64,000 bases of DNA from assembly GCF_010728725.1 (NCBI RefSeq), contig NZ_AP022606.1, positions 3,534,001 to 3,598,000 of the forward strand, given 5' to 3'. Of this stretch, positions 37,626-45,754 are shown piece by piece. The translations under genes and the position numbers were made by a program. The stretch's first letter is position 1, and each line of letters begins with the position of its first letter. Source of the stretch: Mycobacterium branderi. GTDB taxonomy: Bacteria; Actinomycetota; Actinomycetes; Mycobacteriales; Mycobacteriaceae. Below the pieces are notes generated by a model. It saw only the letters and a program-made list of their open reading frames with translations. It was not told the origin of the DNA and ran no database searches.

Positions 37626-38014
37626 CCCTGGCATGCTTCGCACGTGCCGAAGATCTCGATGGTGTGGCTGACGTCGGAAAACCCGTGCTCGGCCGCGACC
37701 TGCGCAGCCCACGTCTCTATGTCGTTACCGCCGACCTCGACCGTCGACCCGCAGCTGCGGCACACCAGGTGGTGGTGATGGTCGTCCGAGCAGCGCCGGT
37801 AGACGGACTCGCCGGTGTCGGTGCGCAGCGTGTCGAGCAGTCCTGCCGCAGACATCGACTGCAGTGTGCGGTACACGGTCGTCAGGCCGATGTTCTCGCC
37901 GCGCCGGCGCAACTCGTCGTGCAGTTCCTGGGCCGAGCGGAAGTCGTCGAGGCTGTCCAGCAGCGTCGAGATCGCCGCCCGCTGCCGGGTGGCGCGCACG
38001 CTGGGGCGGGTCAC
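37622..38014 (-). CDS. zur: Zinc uptake regulator Zur (FurB)
   Basis: This Fur-family repressor of zinc uptake genes has 130 residues. It has the winged helix (AISTLLDSLDDFRSAQELHD, GLTTVYRTLQSMSAAGLLDT), the metal motif DDHHHHLVCRSCGSTVEV near 78 and a C-terminal CEAC structural zinc pair. The GTG at 38014 overlaps the smtB stop (GTGA), so SmtB and Zur are co-expressed, as in M. tuberculosis Rv2358-Rv2359. SmtB derepression by zinc would raise Zur. Confidence 0.95.
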   Translation of the reverse strand: MTRPSVRATRQRAAISTLLDSLDDFRSAQELHDELRRRGENIGLTTVYRTLQSMSAAGLLDTLRTDTGESVYRRCSDDHHHHLVCRSCGSTVEVGGNDIETWAAQVAAEHGFSDVSHTIEIFGTCEACQG

Positions 38015-38388
38015 GAGTTGTCCTCACCTGCGTGGGCGACGGCGTCGATCACGATGTGCGCGAGGTGATGATCGGCCAACCGGTAGAGCACTTCGCGTCC
38101 CGACCGCTCCCCGGCCACCACGCCCGCCGCCTTGAGGATCTTCAAGTGCTGGCTGACCAGCGGCTGCGGCACACCCAGCGCGTCGACCAACTCGTGCACG
38201 CAGCGCTGCGATTCGCGCAACTGCAGCACGATCGCGATGCGCACCGGCGCGGCGAGCGCCCGCAACAACTCCCCGGCGGCGTCGAGAATCTCCCGCGGAG
38301 GTGGCGCCGGGAACCCGGCCGATCCGCCGTGCTCGTGGCTTTCGACGAGCTCGTCGCCGTCGGCGGCCGTTGATGTGGTGGGGGACAT
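38011..38388 (-). CDS. smtB: ArsR/SmtB-family zinc-sensing repressor
   Basis: The 125-residue ArsR-type repressor has the winged helix ILDAAGELLRALAAPVRIAI, RCVHELVDALGVPQPLVSQH and the C-terminal metal-site helix LADHHLAHIVIDAVAHAGED with Asp/His ligands. It matches M. tuberculosis Rv2358 closely. ATG 38388 begins MSPTTSTAAD. A perfect inverted repeat lies just upstream (38404-38423) and is its likely operator. When zinc is high the repressor leaves DNA and smtB-zur is made. Confidence 0.93.
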   Translation of the reverse strand: MSPTTSTAADGDELVESHEHGGSAGFPAPPPREILDAAGELLRALAAPVRIAIVLQLRESQRCVHELVDALGVPQPLVSQHLKILKAAGVVAGERSGREVLYRLADHHLAHIVIDAVAHAGEDNS

Positions 38389-38403
38389 GTTGGTTCCACT
38401 GTC

Positions 38404-38423
38404 ACATGCGTAATGACGCATGT
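38404..38423. promoter_or_regulatory. SmtB-type operator palindrome upstream of smtB-zur
   Basis: ACATGCGT-AATG-ACGCATGT is a perfect 8-4-8 inverted repeat 16 bases before the smtB start. ArsR/SmtB proteins bind such symmetrical sites that overlap their own promoters, and M. tuberculosis has a similar element at smtB. Zinc-controlled autoregulation is inferred. Confidence 0.75.
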
Positions 38424-38510
38424 CAAAGACTGCGGGGTGGCTCGCTACGATGGCGGTGCTCACCGCCCCCTCATCCCTAGACCATCCGTAGACAAGGAGT
38501 GCAGCACCTC

Positions 38511-39890
38511 GTGGCGTCCGTCATCGACACCGTCGTCAACCTGGCCAAACGGCGGGGGCTGGTCTATCCCTCCGGGGAGATCTACGGCGGCACCAAATCG
38601 GCGTGGGACTACGGGCCGTTGGGAGTCGAGCTCAAAGAGAACATCAAACGGCAGTGGTGGCGTGCGGTGGTGACCGGCCGCGACGACGTCGTCGGCCTGG
38701 ATTCCTCGATCATCCTGCCCCGCGAGGTGTGGGTCGCGTCCGGTCATGTCGAGGTGTTCCACGACCCGCTGGTCGAGTCGCTGATCACCCACAAGCGGTA
38801 CCGCGCCGATCACCTCATCGAGGCATACGAGCAAAAGCACGGGCACCCGCCGCCCAACGGCCTGGCCGACATCCGCGACCCGGAGACCGGCGAGCCCGGC
38901 CAGTGGACCGAGCCGCGCGAGTTCAACATGATGCTCAAGACCTACCTCGGCCCGATCGAAACCGAGGAGGGGCTGCATTACCTGCGGCCCGAGACCGCGC
39001 AGGGCATCTTCGTCAACTTCGCCAACGTGGTGACGACGGCGCGCCGCAAGCCGCCGTTCGGTATCGGGCAGATCGGCAAGAGCTTTCGCAACGAGATCAC
39101 GCCTGGCAACTTCATCTTCCGCACTCGCGAGTTCGAGCAGATGGAAATGGAGTTCTTCGTCGAGCCGTCGACCGCGCCGGAGTGGCACCAGTATTGGATC
39201 GACACCCGGCTGCAGTGGTACATCGACCTGGGCATCAACCCGGAGAACCTGCGGCTGTGGGAGCACCCGAAGGACAAGCTCTCGCACTACTCCGACCGCA
39301 CGGTCGACATCGAGTACAAGTTCGGCTTCCAGGGCAATCCGTGGGGCGAGCTGGAGGGTGTGGCCAACCGCACCGACTTCGACTTGTCCACGCATTCAAA
39401 GCATTCCGGTGTCGACCTGTCGTTCTACGACCAAGCCAGCGACACCCGGTACGTGCCGTATGTGATCGAACCGGCGGCGGGGCTGACCCGCTCGTTCATG
39501 GCGTTTCTGATCGACGCCTACAGCGAGGACGAGGCGCCAAACGCCAAGGGCGGCATGGACAAGCGCACCGTGCTGCGGCTGGACCCGCGGCTGGCGCCGG
39601 TGAAAGCCGCGGTGTTGCCGCTATCCCGGCACGCCGATCTGAGCCCGAAGGCGCGCGACTTGGCCGCCGAGTTACGGCAATGCTGGAATGTCGAGTTCGA
39701 CGACGCCGGCGCGATCGGAAGGCGCTACCGGCGCCAGGACGAGATCGGCACGCCCTTCTGTGTGACGGTGGACTTCGACACGCTCGACGATCAGGCAGTG
39801 ACTGTGCGCGAGCGTGACGCGATGACACAGGAACGGGTGGCGATCGACGCCGTCGCCGACTATCTGGCCAAGCGCCTCAAGGGCTGCTAA
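38511..39890 (+). CDS. glyS: Glycyl-tRNA synthetase (dimeric type)
   Basis: This class II synthetase charges tRNA-Gly. It shows motif 1 and ATP-site sequences such as [19 protein letters not shown] near 20, [20 protein letters not shown] near 190, and C-terminal anticodon-binding [19 protein letters not shown] 38511 gives 459 residues ([16 protein letters not shown]) with AAGGAG 11 bases before it; a GTG at 38499 would give 463 residues, the length annotated in M. tuberculosis. It is divergent from smtB. Confidence 0.96.
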   Translation: MASVIDTVVNLAKRRGLVYPSGEIYGGTKSAWDYGPLGVELKENIKRQWWRAVVTGRDDVVGLDSSIILPREVWVASGHVEVFHDPLVESLITHKRYRADHLIEAYEQKHGHPPPNGLADIRDPETGEPGQWTEPREFNMMLKTYLGPIETEEGLHYLRPETAQGIFVNFANVVTTARRKPPFGIGQIGKSFRNEITPGNFIFRTREFEQMEMEFFVEPSTAPEWHQYWIDTRLQWYIDLGINPENLRLWEHPKDKLSHYSDRTVDIEYKFGFQGNPWGELEGVANRTDFDLSTHSKHSGVDLSFYDQASDTRYVPYVIEPAAGLTRSFMAFLIDAYSEDEAPNAKGGMDKRTVLRLDPRLAPVKAAVLPLSRHADLSPKARDLAAELRQCWNVEFDDAGAIGRRYRRQDEIGTPFCVTVDFDTLDDQAVTVRERDAMTQERVAIDAVADYLAKRLKGC

Positions 39891-39916
39891 GGCGCGGAAC
39901 TCGCGCCAAGGGGGAC

Positions 39917-41908
39917 TCAGAACCTTCCGCCGCCGCCCATGAAGCCGCCGTCCGACGAGCCGCCGAAAGATGTTGGGCCCCAACCGCTGTCGCCCCAGCC
40001 GCCGCCCCAGCCGCTGTAACCGCCGCGCATCGCCCCGCCGAGCAGGTCACCGATGATGATCCCGCCCATCATCGCGCCCATGTCGTTGCCGCCGTACCGC
40101 CCGGCGTAGGCACGCTGAACCGACTGGACGTCGTCGTTGGCCAGCGACTGCGCCCGGGTGGCCAGCGCCGCGGCGCTGTTGGCGTGGGCAATCGCGTCGC
40201 TCACATCGGTCGCCCGTTTGTCAAGGGCTGCTTGCAATTGCCGGTTTGCTTCGGCAAGCCGGGTACGCGCTTCCGGCCCGATGCTGCCGCGGCGGGTGTC
40301 GATGAATTCCGACACCGCCCGCACCCGCGACTGCGCGGTGAACAACGCCTGTTCCAGTGTGCGGTTGAGCCGTTCGGCGGTCGCCTGCTCTTCGGCGACG
40401 GTGGCCAGCAGCCGGTCCAGATCCGCGTCGGCCTTGGTCAGCCGGGTGAACGCGCCCAGCGGATCGGTGGAGCCGCCGGCGCGGGCGGCGTCGACGGCGC
40501 TGACCGCGGCATCGCGCGCGCCGGCCAGTTCGCGGGCGTGCTGGGCCTTGACCTTCTGGGCCAGATGCGTGTTGGCCTGCTCGATGCCGGACTGGATGTC
40601 GGCGATCAGCGACGGCAGGGTGGCGACGGCGTGGTGGATGTCGCTTTCGGCGCTGTCGACGGCGTCGAGCAGCGCCCGGGCCTGCCGCAGCGACGACTCG
40701 GCGGCGCGCACGGCGTCGACCAGCCCGGTCTGCGCGCCGCTGATTGGTCGCGCCGCCAAGTCGCGCGCCCGGGTGATGTTCTGCTCGGCGAAGGCGAGCC
40801 GCTCCTTGGCTGAGGCGACGTTGCCGGACACCGAAGTCAGTGCGGCGGCGTCGAATTCGTCGTGCAGTGCGGCCAATCGCTGCTCCGACGGGGAAATCCG
40901 CGCGGTCAGCTCGACCAACTGCTGGGTGAGCCCGTCGAGCCGCGTCGGCGCGTTGATCAGTAGGTCGCGCAATTGCTCGAAAGCTTCGCGCTGCTCTTCG
41001 AGTCCGCGATCGGCCCGCGCCGCCGAGACGACCACCCGGGTCAACAGCTCACGCCGTTGTTCCGGGGTTTCCGGTATTGCGTCGTCGAGTTGCTGGCGAA
41101 CGGAAAAGGCTTGCGCCAAAGCCTCTTTCGCTTTGTCGACGGCACGGGTGAACGGCTCGGTCCGCTGTTCGCCGAATTCCTCGACCGCCAGCGCCAGCTC
41201 GTTGGCGCTGGTGCGCACCGCGTTGTCGACGTTGACCACGATCGACCGCGACAAACCGTCGAGGGCGTCCAGCGGCACGGCGGCCAGCGCGTCGGGGTCG
41301 GTCGGATCGACCCGTCGCGCCGCCTCCAACTCGGCGGCGAGCCGTCGCCGTCGCCGATACCGCATCACCAGCAGCAAGGCCAGGACCGCGATCGCGACCA
41401 CGCCCAGCGCGATCAACAGCGGCACCCAATTCGGTGCGCCGGGCGCGGGGTTGAGCCCGTTGGCCGCGGCAACCACCGCGCCGCTCCAGTCGCCGCGATG
41501 CAGCGCGGGCTCAATCCCGTTGCGCCGCAAGTCGTCGACCTGGCTCGAGCTGACGCTTTTCACACTCGACGGCACCAAAAACGCGTACGCATGGTCGACG
41601 GTGGCCACCGCCAGCAGCGCGTCGTTGCCGTCCAAGTCGCTGGTGCGCCAAGTGCTCTGCGCCCAACTCGATGGATCCTGACCCGAGAAGTCGTCGACGT
41701 AGACCACCCAGAGCCGGATGTGGCGGTCGCCGTAGAGCTTGTTCACGGCCGACTCGACCGCGCCGCGGCCCGAGCCGCTCAACGCGCCCGCCTTGTCGGT
41801 GACGTAATCGGAAAGCCGGAAGGGCGGGTCGGCGGCGGCCGACGGCGCCAGCAGCACTCCGGTGGTCAGGGTCGCCAGCAACACGGCCAGCAGGCGGACA
41901 ACGCGCAT
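39917..41908 (-). CDS. TPM-domain membrane protein with coiled-coil region (Rv2345 family)
   Basis: This 663-residue protein has a signal peptide (to about residue 26), an extracytoplasmic TPM domain (RLSDYVTDKAGALSGSGRGA, SDLDGNDALLAVATVDHAY), one membrane helix near 165-185, and a long cytoplasmic helical region with many Ala/Glu/Arg heptads. It ends in a glycine/tryptophan-rich tail (GGWGDSGWGPTSFGGSSDGG). It matches Rv2345. TPM proteins have been linked to phosphatase or photosystem repair functions, but the role here is unknown. Confidence 0.82.
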   Translation of the reverse strand: MRVVRLLAVLLATLTTGVLLAPSAAADPPFRLSDYVTDKAGALSGSGRGAVESAVNKLYGDRHIRLWVVYVDDFSGQDPSSWAQSTWRTSDLDGNDALLAVATVDHAYAFLVPSSVKSVSSSQVDDLRRNGIEPALHRGDWSGAVVAAANGLNPAPGAPNWVPLLIALGVVAIAVLALLLVMRYRRRRRLAAELEAARRVDPTDPDALAAVPLDALDGLSRSIVVNVDNAVRTSANELALAVEEFGEQRTEPFTRAVDKAKEALAQAFSVRQQLDDAIPETPEQRRELLTRVVVSAARADRGLEEQREAFEQLRDLLINAPTRLDGLTQQLVELTARISPSEQRLAALHDEFDAAALTSVSGNVASAKERLAFAEQNITRARDLAARPISGAQTGLVDAVRAAESSLRQARALLDAVDSAESDIHHAVATLPSLIADIQSGIEQANTHLAQKVKAQHARELAGARDAAVSAVDAARAGGSTDPLGAFTRLTKADADLDRLLATVAEEQATAERLNRTLEQALFTAQSRVRAVSEFIDTRRGSIGPEARTRLAEANRQLQAALDKRATDVSDAIAHANSAAALATRAQSLANDDVQSVQRAYAGRYGGNDMGAMMGGIIIGDLLGGAMRGGYSGWGGGWGDSGWGPTSFGGSSDGGFMGGGGRF

Positions 41909-41956
41909 GCTCGCCAATCTAATGCGGGCTGGACCCAGCTGGCAGACTGAGCGTCG

Positions 41957-43216
41957 ATGACCCCGCAGGATCCCTACAGCGCGTTCGACCGTGAGCGGTT
42001 GGTGGCCGAAGCGCCGAAGACCGCCGGCTTGCCGGGCACCGAGGGCCAGCACCGCACCGACTTCGCCCGGGACCGCGCGCGGGTCTTACACAGCGCCGCC
42101 CTGCGCCGGCTTGCCGACAAGACGCAGGTTGTCGGGCCCCGGGAAAGCGAGACCCCGCGAACCCGGCTGACCCACTCGCTGGAGGTCGCCCAGATCGGGC
42201 GGGGCATGGCGATCGGGCTGGGCTGCGACCCGGACCTCGTCGACATGGCCGGCCTCGCGCACGACATCGGGCATCCGCCGTATGGGCACAACGGCGAGCA
42301 GGCCCTCGACGAGGTCGCCGCCCCCTGCGGCGGCTTCGAGGGCAACGCACAGAACTTCCGGATCCTGACCAGTCTCGAGCCCAAAGTCCTTGACTCGCAA
42401 GGCCGTAGCGCCGGGCTGAACCTGACCCGGGCCGCACTGGACGCGGTCACCAAGTATCCGTGGACCCGGAGCATCGGCAAACGCAAGTTCGGCTTCTACG
42501 GCGTCGACAGTGAGCCAGCCGCGTGGGTACGCGAACGAGCGCCGGCCGAACGGGCGTGTCTGGAAGCGCAGGTGATGGATTGGGCCGACGACGTCGCATA
42601 TTCGGTGCACGACGTCGAGGACGGGGTCATCTCCGGCCGCATCGACCTGCGGGTGCTCGCCGACGACGACGAAGCCGCGACGCTGGCCAAACTGGGCGAG
42701 CGCGAATTTGCAAAGGTGCGCGCCGACGACTTGATGGCCGCCGCGCAGCGGCTGTCGGGGCTGCCGGTGGTGGCCGCGGTCGGCAAGTACGACGGGACGC
42801 TCGCGGCGTCGGTGGCGCTCAAACGGTTGACCAGCGAGCTGGTGGGCCGGTTCGCCTCGGCGGCGATCGCGGCCACCCGGGCGGCGGCCGGACCCGGCCC
42901 GCTGGCCCGCTATCGGGCAGACCTGCACGTGCCCGACCTGGTGCGCGCCGAAGTCGCGGTCCTGAAGATCCTGGCGCTGCAGTTCATCATGTCCGACCCG
43001 CGGCATTTGGAAATGCAGGTCGCCCAGCGCGAACGGATTCACCGGGTGGCGCAGTGGCTCTCGGCAGGCGCGCCGAGAACCCTCGACCCGGTGTTCGTGC
43101 CGGCGTTCAACACGGCCGCCGACGACGCCGCCCGGCTGCGGGTCATCGTCGACCAGATCGCCTCGTATACCGAAGGACGACTGGAACGGATCGAGGCTGG
43201 GCACCTCCCCGGGTGA
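41957..43216 (+). CDS. dgt: dGTP triphosphohydrolase-like protein
   Basis: This 419-residue HD-domain hydrolase is expected to cleave dNTPs to deoxynucleosides and triphosphate. The HD metal motifs are visible: [16 protein letters not shown] near 73, [17 protein letters not shown] near 99 and [13 protein letters not shown] near 205. It starts at ATG 41957, 48 bases from the divergent TPM gene. The dgt-dnaG order is standard in mycobacteria. Confidence 0.94.
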   Translation: MTPQDPYSAFDRERLVAEAPKTAGLPGTEGQHRTDFARDRARVLHSAALRRLADKTQVVGPRESETPRTRLTHSLEVAQIGRGMAIGLGCDPDLVDMAGLAHDIGHPPYGHNGEQALDEVAAPCGGFEGNAQNFRILTSLEPKVLDSQGRSAGLNLTRAALDAVTKYPWTRSIGKRKFGFYGVDSEPAAWVRERAPAERACLEAQVMDWADDVAYSVHDVEDGVISGRIDLRVLADDDEAATLAKLGEREFAKVRADDLMAAAQRLSGLPVVAAVGKYDGTLAASVALKRLTSELVGRFASAAIAATRAAAGPGPLARYRADLHVPDLVRAEVAVLKILALQFIMSDPRHLEMQVAQRERIHRVAQWLSAGAPRTLDPVFVPAFNTAADDAARLRVIVDQIASYTEGRLERIEAGHLPG

Positions 43217-43218
43217 GG

Positions 43219-43266
43219 GTGCGCAGTTGTACGTCGATACCGCGAAAAACACGTACAACTGTGCAC
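43219..43266. repeat. Long intergenic inverted repeat between dgt and dnaG
   Basis: GTGCGCAGTTGTACGT (43219-43234) and ACGTACAACTGTGCAC (43251-43266) pair at 15 of 16 positions around a 16-base loop, CGATACCGCGAAAAAC. The left arm begins four bases after the dgt stop and the right arm ends 42 bases before dnaG. No T-run follows. The geometry equals that of the 27576-27623 repeat, and the loop resembles that of 58018-58074. Confidence 0.8.
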
Positions 43267-43308
43267 GCTCGCCGAAAGGAGGGGGGTGCCGCGCCTTACA
43301 CTGACCCG

Positions 43309-45192
43309 ATGGCCGGCCGCATCTCCGATCGCGATATCGCCGCCATCCGTGAACGAGTCCGCATCGACGAGGTCGTCGGCGACTACGTGCAGCTGCGCCG
43401 CGCCGGCGCCGACTCGCTGAAGGGCCTCTGCCCCTTCCACGACGAGAAGTCGCCGTCGTTTCACGTGCGGCCCAACCACGGTCATTTCCACTGTTTCGGC
43501 TGCGGCGAAGGCGGCGACGTCTATGCGTTCGTCCAGAAGATCGAGCACGTCAACTTCGTCGAGGCCGTCGAGCTGCTGGCCGATCGGATCGGCTACACGA
43601 TCACCTACACCGGCGCGGCCACCAGCGTGCAGCGTGACCGCGGCAGCCGCAGCAGACTCATCGCCGCCAACGCGGCCGCCCAGCAGTTCTACGCCGAAGC
43701 CCTGGAATCCGCGGAGGCCGCGCCGGCTCGCCAGTATCTGACCGAGCGGAATTTCGACGGCGACGCCGCCCGCCATTTCGGCTGCGGCTTCGCGCCGTCG
43801 GGCTGGGACTCGTTGACAAAACACTTGCTGCGCAAGGGGTTTGAGTTCAAAGAGCTGGAAGCGGCGGGGCTTTCACGGGAAGGCCGCCGCGGACCGATCG
43901 ACCGGTTTCACCGGCGGCTGCTGTGGCCGATCCGCAGCGCCGCCGGCGAGGTGATCGGGTTCGGCGCGCGCCGGCTGTTCGACGACGACCCGATGGAAGC
44001 CAAGTACGTCAACACCCCCGAGACGCTGCTGTACAAGAAGTCGTCGGCGTTGTTCGGCCTCGACCTGGCCAAGCGCGACATCGCCAAGGGCCATCAGGCC
44101 GTCGTGGTCGAGGGATACACCGACGTGATGGCGATGCATCTGGCGGGAGTGACCACGGCCGTCGCGTCCTGCGGCACCGCATTCGGCGACGAGCACCTGT
44201 CGATGCTGCGCCGATTGATGATGGACGACAACTTCTTTCGCGGCGAACTGATCTACGTGTTCGACGGCGACGAAGCGGGCCGGGCCGCCGCGCTCAAGGC
44301 GTTCGGCGGCGAGCAGCACCTGGCCGGCCAGTCGTTTGTGGCCGTTGCCGCCGACGGCATGGATCCCTGCGACCTGCGGTTGGCCCACGGCGACGTCGCA
44401 CTGCGCGACCTGGTGGCCCGGCGAACCCCGTTGTTCGAGTTCGCGATCCGCAGCGCGCTGGCCGAAGTCGACCTGGACAGCGCCGAGGGCCGGGTGGCCG
44501 CGCTGCGGCGCTGCGTGCCGATGGTCGCCCAGATCAAAGACCCGATGCTGCGCGACGAGTACGCGCGCCGACTCGCGGGCTGGGTCGGCTGGGCGGACGT
44601 GGCGCAGGTGCTCGGCCGGGTGCGCGAGGAGGCCAAAGGGGGCGGCAGGCCCCGTCGTCGCGCCGCGACGGCATCCGCCGAGCCGGCCGCGGTACGCCCC
44701 GATCCCCGTGACCCGACGTTGTGGCCGCAGCGGGAGGCGCTCAAATCGGCGCTGCAGTATCCGGCGCTGGCCGGCCCGGTGTTCGACGCGCTGACCGTCG
44801 AGAGCTTCACCCATCCCGGCTACGCCGCCGTGCACAGGGCGATCGACGCGGCCGGCGGCACCGGCGCCGGCATCACCGGGGGCCAGTGGCTGGACGCGGT
44901 GCGCCGGCAGGCGACGTCGCCGGCAGCTGCCGGTCTGATCAGCGAGCTGGGCGTCGAAACCATCCGGGTCGACGACGACGACAAGCTGCCGCGCTACATC
45001 GCCGGGGTGCTGGCCCGGCTGCAGGAGGTCTGGGTGGGCCGCCAGATCGCCGAAGTCAAGTCCAAGCTGCAGCGGATGTCACCGGTCGAGCAAGGCGACG
45101 AGTATCACGCCTTGTTTGGCGACCTGGTCGCGATGGAGGCCTATCGGCGCAGCCTGCTCGAGCAGGCCAGCGGCGACGACCTGACGGCCTAA
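43309..45192 (+). CDS. dnaG: DNA primase DnaG
   Basis: DnaG makes RNA primers at the replication fork. The 627-residue protein has the CHC2 zinc ribbon (CPFHDEKSPSF...HCFGCGEGGD near 40-65), the Toprim core (VVVEGYTDVMAMHLAG near 265, YVFDGDEAGRAA near 315) and a C-terminal helicase-binding region. The ATG at 43309 opens MAGRISDRDIAAIRERV; an AAAGGAGG run at 43275-43282 is too far (about 26 bases) to be a simple ribosome site. The frame opens further upstream only inside dgt. Confidence 0.97.
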   Translation: MAGRISDRDIAAIRERVRIDEVVGDYVQLRRAGADSLKGLCPFHDEKSPSFHVRPNHGHFHCFGCGEGGDVYAFVQKIEHVNFVEAVELLADRIGYTITYTGAATSVQRDRGSRSRLIAANAAAQQFYAEALESAEAAPARQYLTERNFDGDAARHFGCGFAPSGWDSLTKHLLRKGFEFKELEAAGLSREGRRGPIDRFHRRLLWPIRSAAGEVIGFGARRLFDDDPMEAKYVNTPETLLYKKSSALFGLDLAKRDIAKGHQAVVVEGYTDVMAMHLAGVTTAVASCGTAFGDEHLSMLRRLMMDDNFFRGELIYVFDGDEAGRAAALKAFGGEQHLAGQSFVAVAADGMDPCDLRLAHGDVALRDLVARRTPLFEFAIRSALAEVDLDSAEGRVAALRRCVPMVAQIKDPMLRDEYARRLAGWVGWADVAQVLGRVREEAKGGGRPRRRAATASAEPAAVRPDPRDPTLWPQREALKSALQYPALAGPVFDALTVESFTHPGYAAVHRAIDAAGGTGAGITGGQWLDAVRRQATSPAAAGLISELGVETIRVDDDDKLPRYIAGVLARLQEVWVGRQIAEVKSKLQRMSPVEQGDEYHALFGDLVAMEAYRRSLLEQASGDDLTA

Positions 45193-45208
45193 CGGGTCGT
45201 CGCGGGGC

Positions 45209-45451
45209 TTACCGAGCGTTCCGTTGCGGCTCGACGACGGTGGTCGCCTCGTCGATCTCGGTCAACGTCACCATCCGCGCGTCGGGCGAGACCCGGTTGG
45301 CGATCTTGCGCCGCCCCGCTTCGATCACCGATTTGGCGGCAGGACTGCTGGTCAGGGCGCGATAGGTGCCGACGATCTGCTCGTAGCGGCGGCGGCCGGC
45401 CTTAGCGCCCAACACGTAACCCAGTCCCAGCACGACGAAATACCGGATCAA
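45209..45451 (-). CDS. Small conserved membrane protein, Rv2342 family
   Basis: This 80-residue protein matches M. tuberculosis Rv2342: IRYFVVLGLGYVLGAKAGRR, then YEQIVGTYRALTSSPAAKS and NRVSPDARMVTLTEIDEAT. One N-terminal hydrophobic segment of about 12-15 residues with GxxxG spacing may insert in the membrane. The TTG at 45451 is the likely start, with GGAGGGGG a few bases upstream. It converges with dnaG. Function unknown. Confidence 0.72.
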   Translation of the reverse strand: MIRYFVVLGLGYVLGAKAGRRRYEQIVGTYRALTSSPAAKSVIEAGRRKIANRVSPDARMVTLTEIDEATTVVEPQRNAR

Positions 45452-45580
45452 AACGGCCCCCTCCAGGAAACGGTGCGTGGCTCCATCCTGCCTCACGTGT
45501 CCAGACCGCGTCGGCTGGCGGCGGTGACTTGGCGAAGCTGTGGGCCCGTAAGCTAGAGTCATCCCTCGTCGTACGGGCAG

Positions 45581-45647
<67 letters not shown>

Positions 45648-45653
<6 letters not shown>

Positions 45654-45678
45654 CTACTGAACAGGGGAGCTACTGAAC
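45648..45678 (+). repeat. 15-bp direct repeat at the 3' end of tRNA-Asn
   Basis: GGGGAGCTACTGAAC occurs at 45648-45662, where its first six bases are the tRNA 3' end, and again at 45664-45678. A copy of a tRNA 3' end is what tRNA-targeted integration or slippage leaves behind. No integrase gene is in the window. Confidence 0.8.
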
Positions 45679-45754
45679 GCCCGCGTTGGCTCCGGATGCA
45701 GATCAGATTACGACCGCATCGATGTTGTCGGTGCTTGGTGCCAGCATGTGGTGT

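Noticed and set aside
43275..43282. AAAGGAGG as ribosome site of a longer DnaG
   Set aside because: No in-frame start codon at a proper distance gives a conserved N terminus; the accepted ATG is about 26 bases away.
42523..43308. Upstream extension of the dnaG frame
   Set aside because: Runs inside dgt in another frame; DnaG proteins begin at MAGRISDRDIAAIR.
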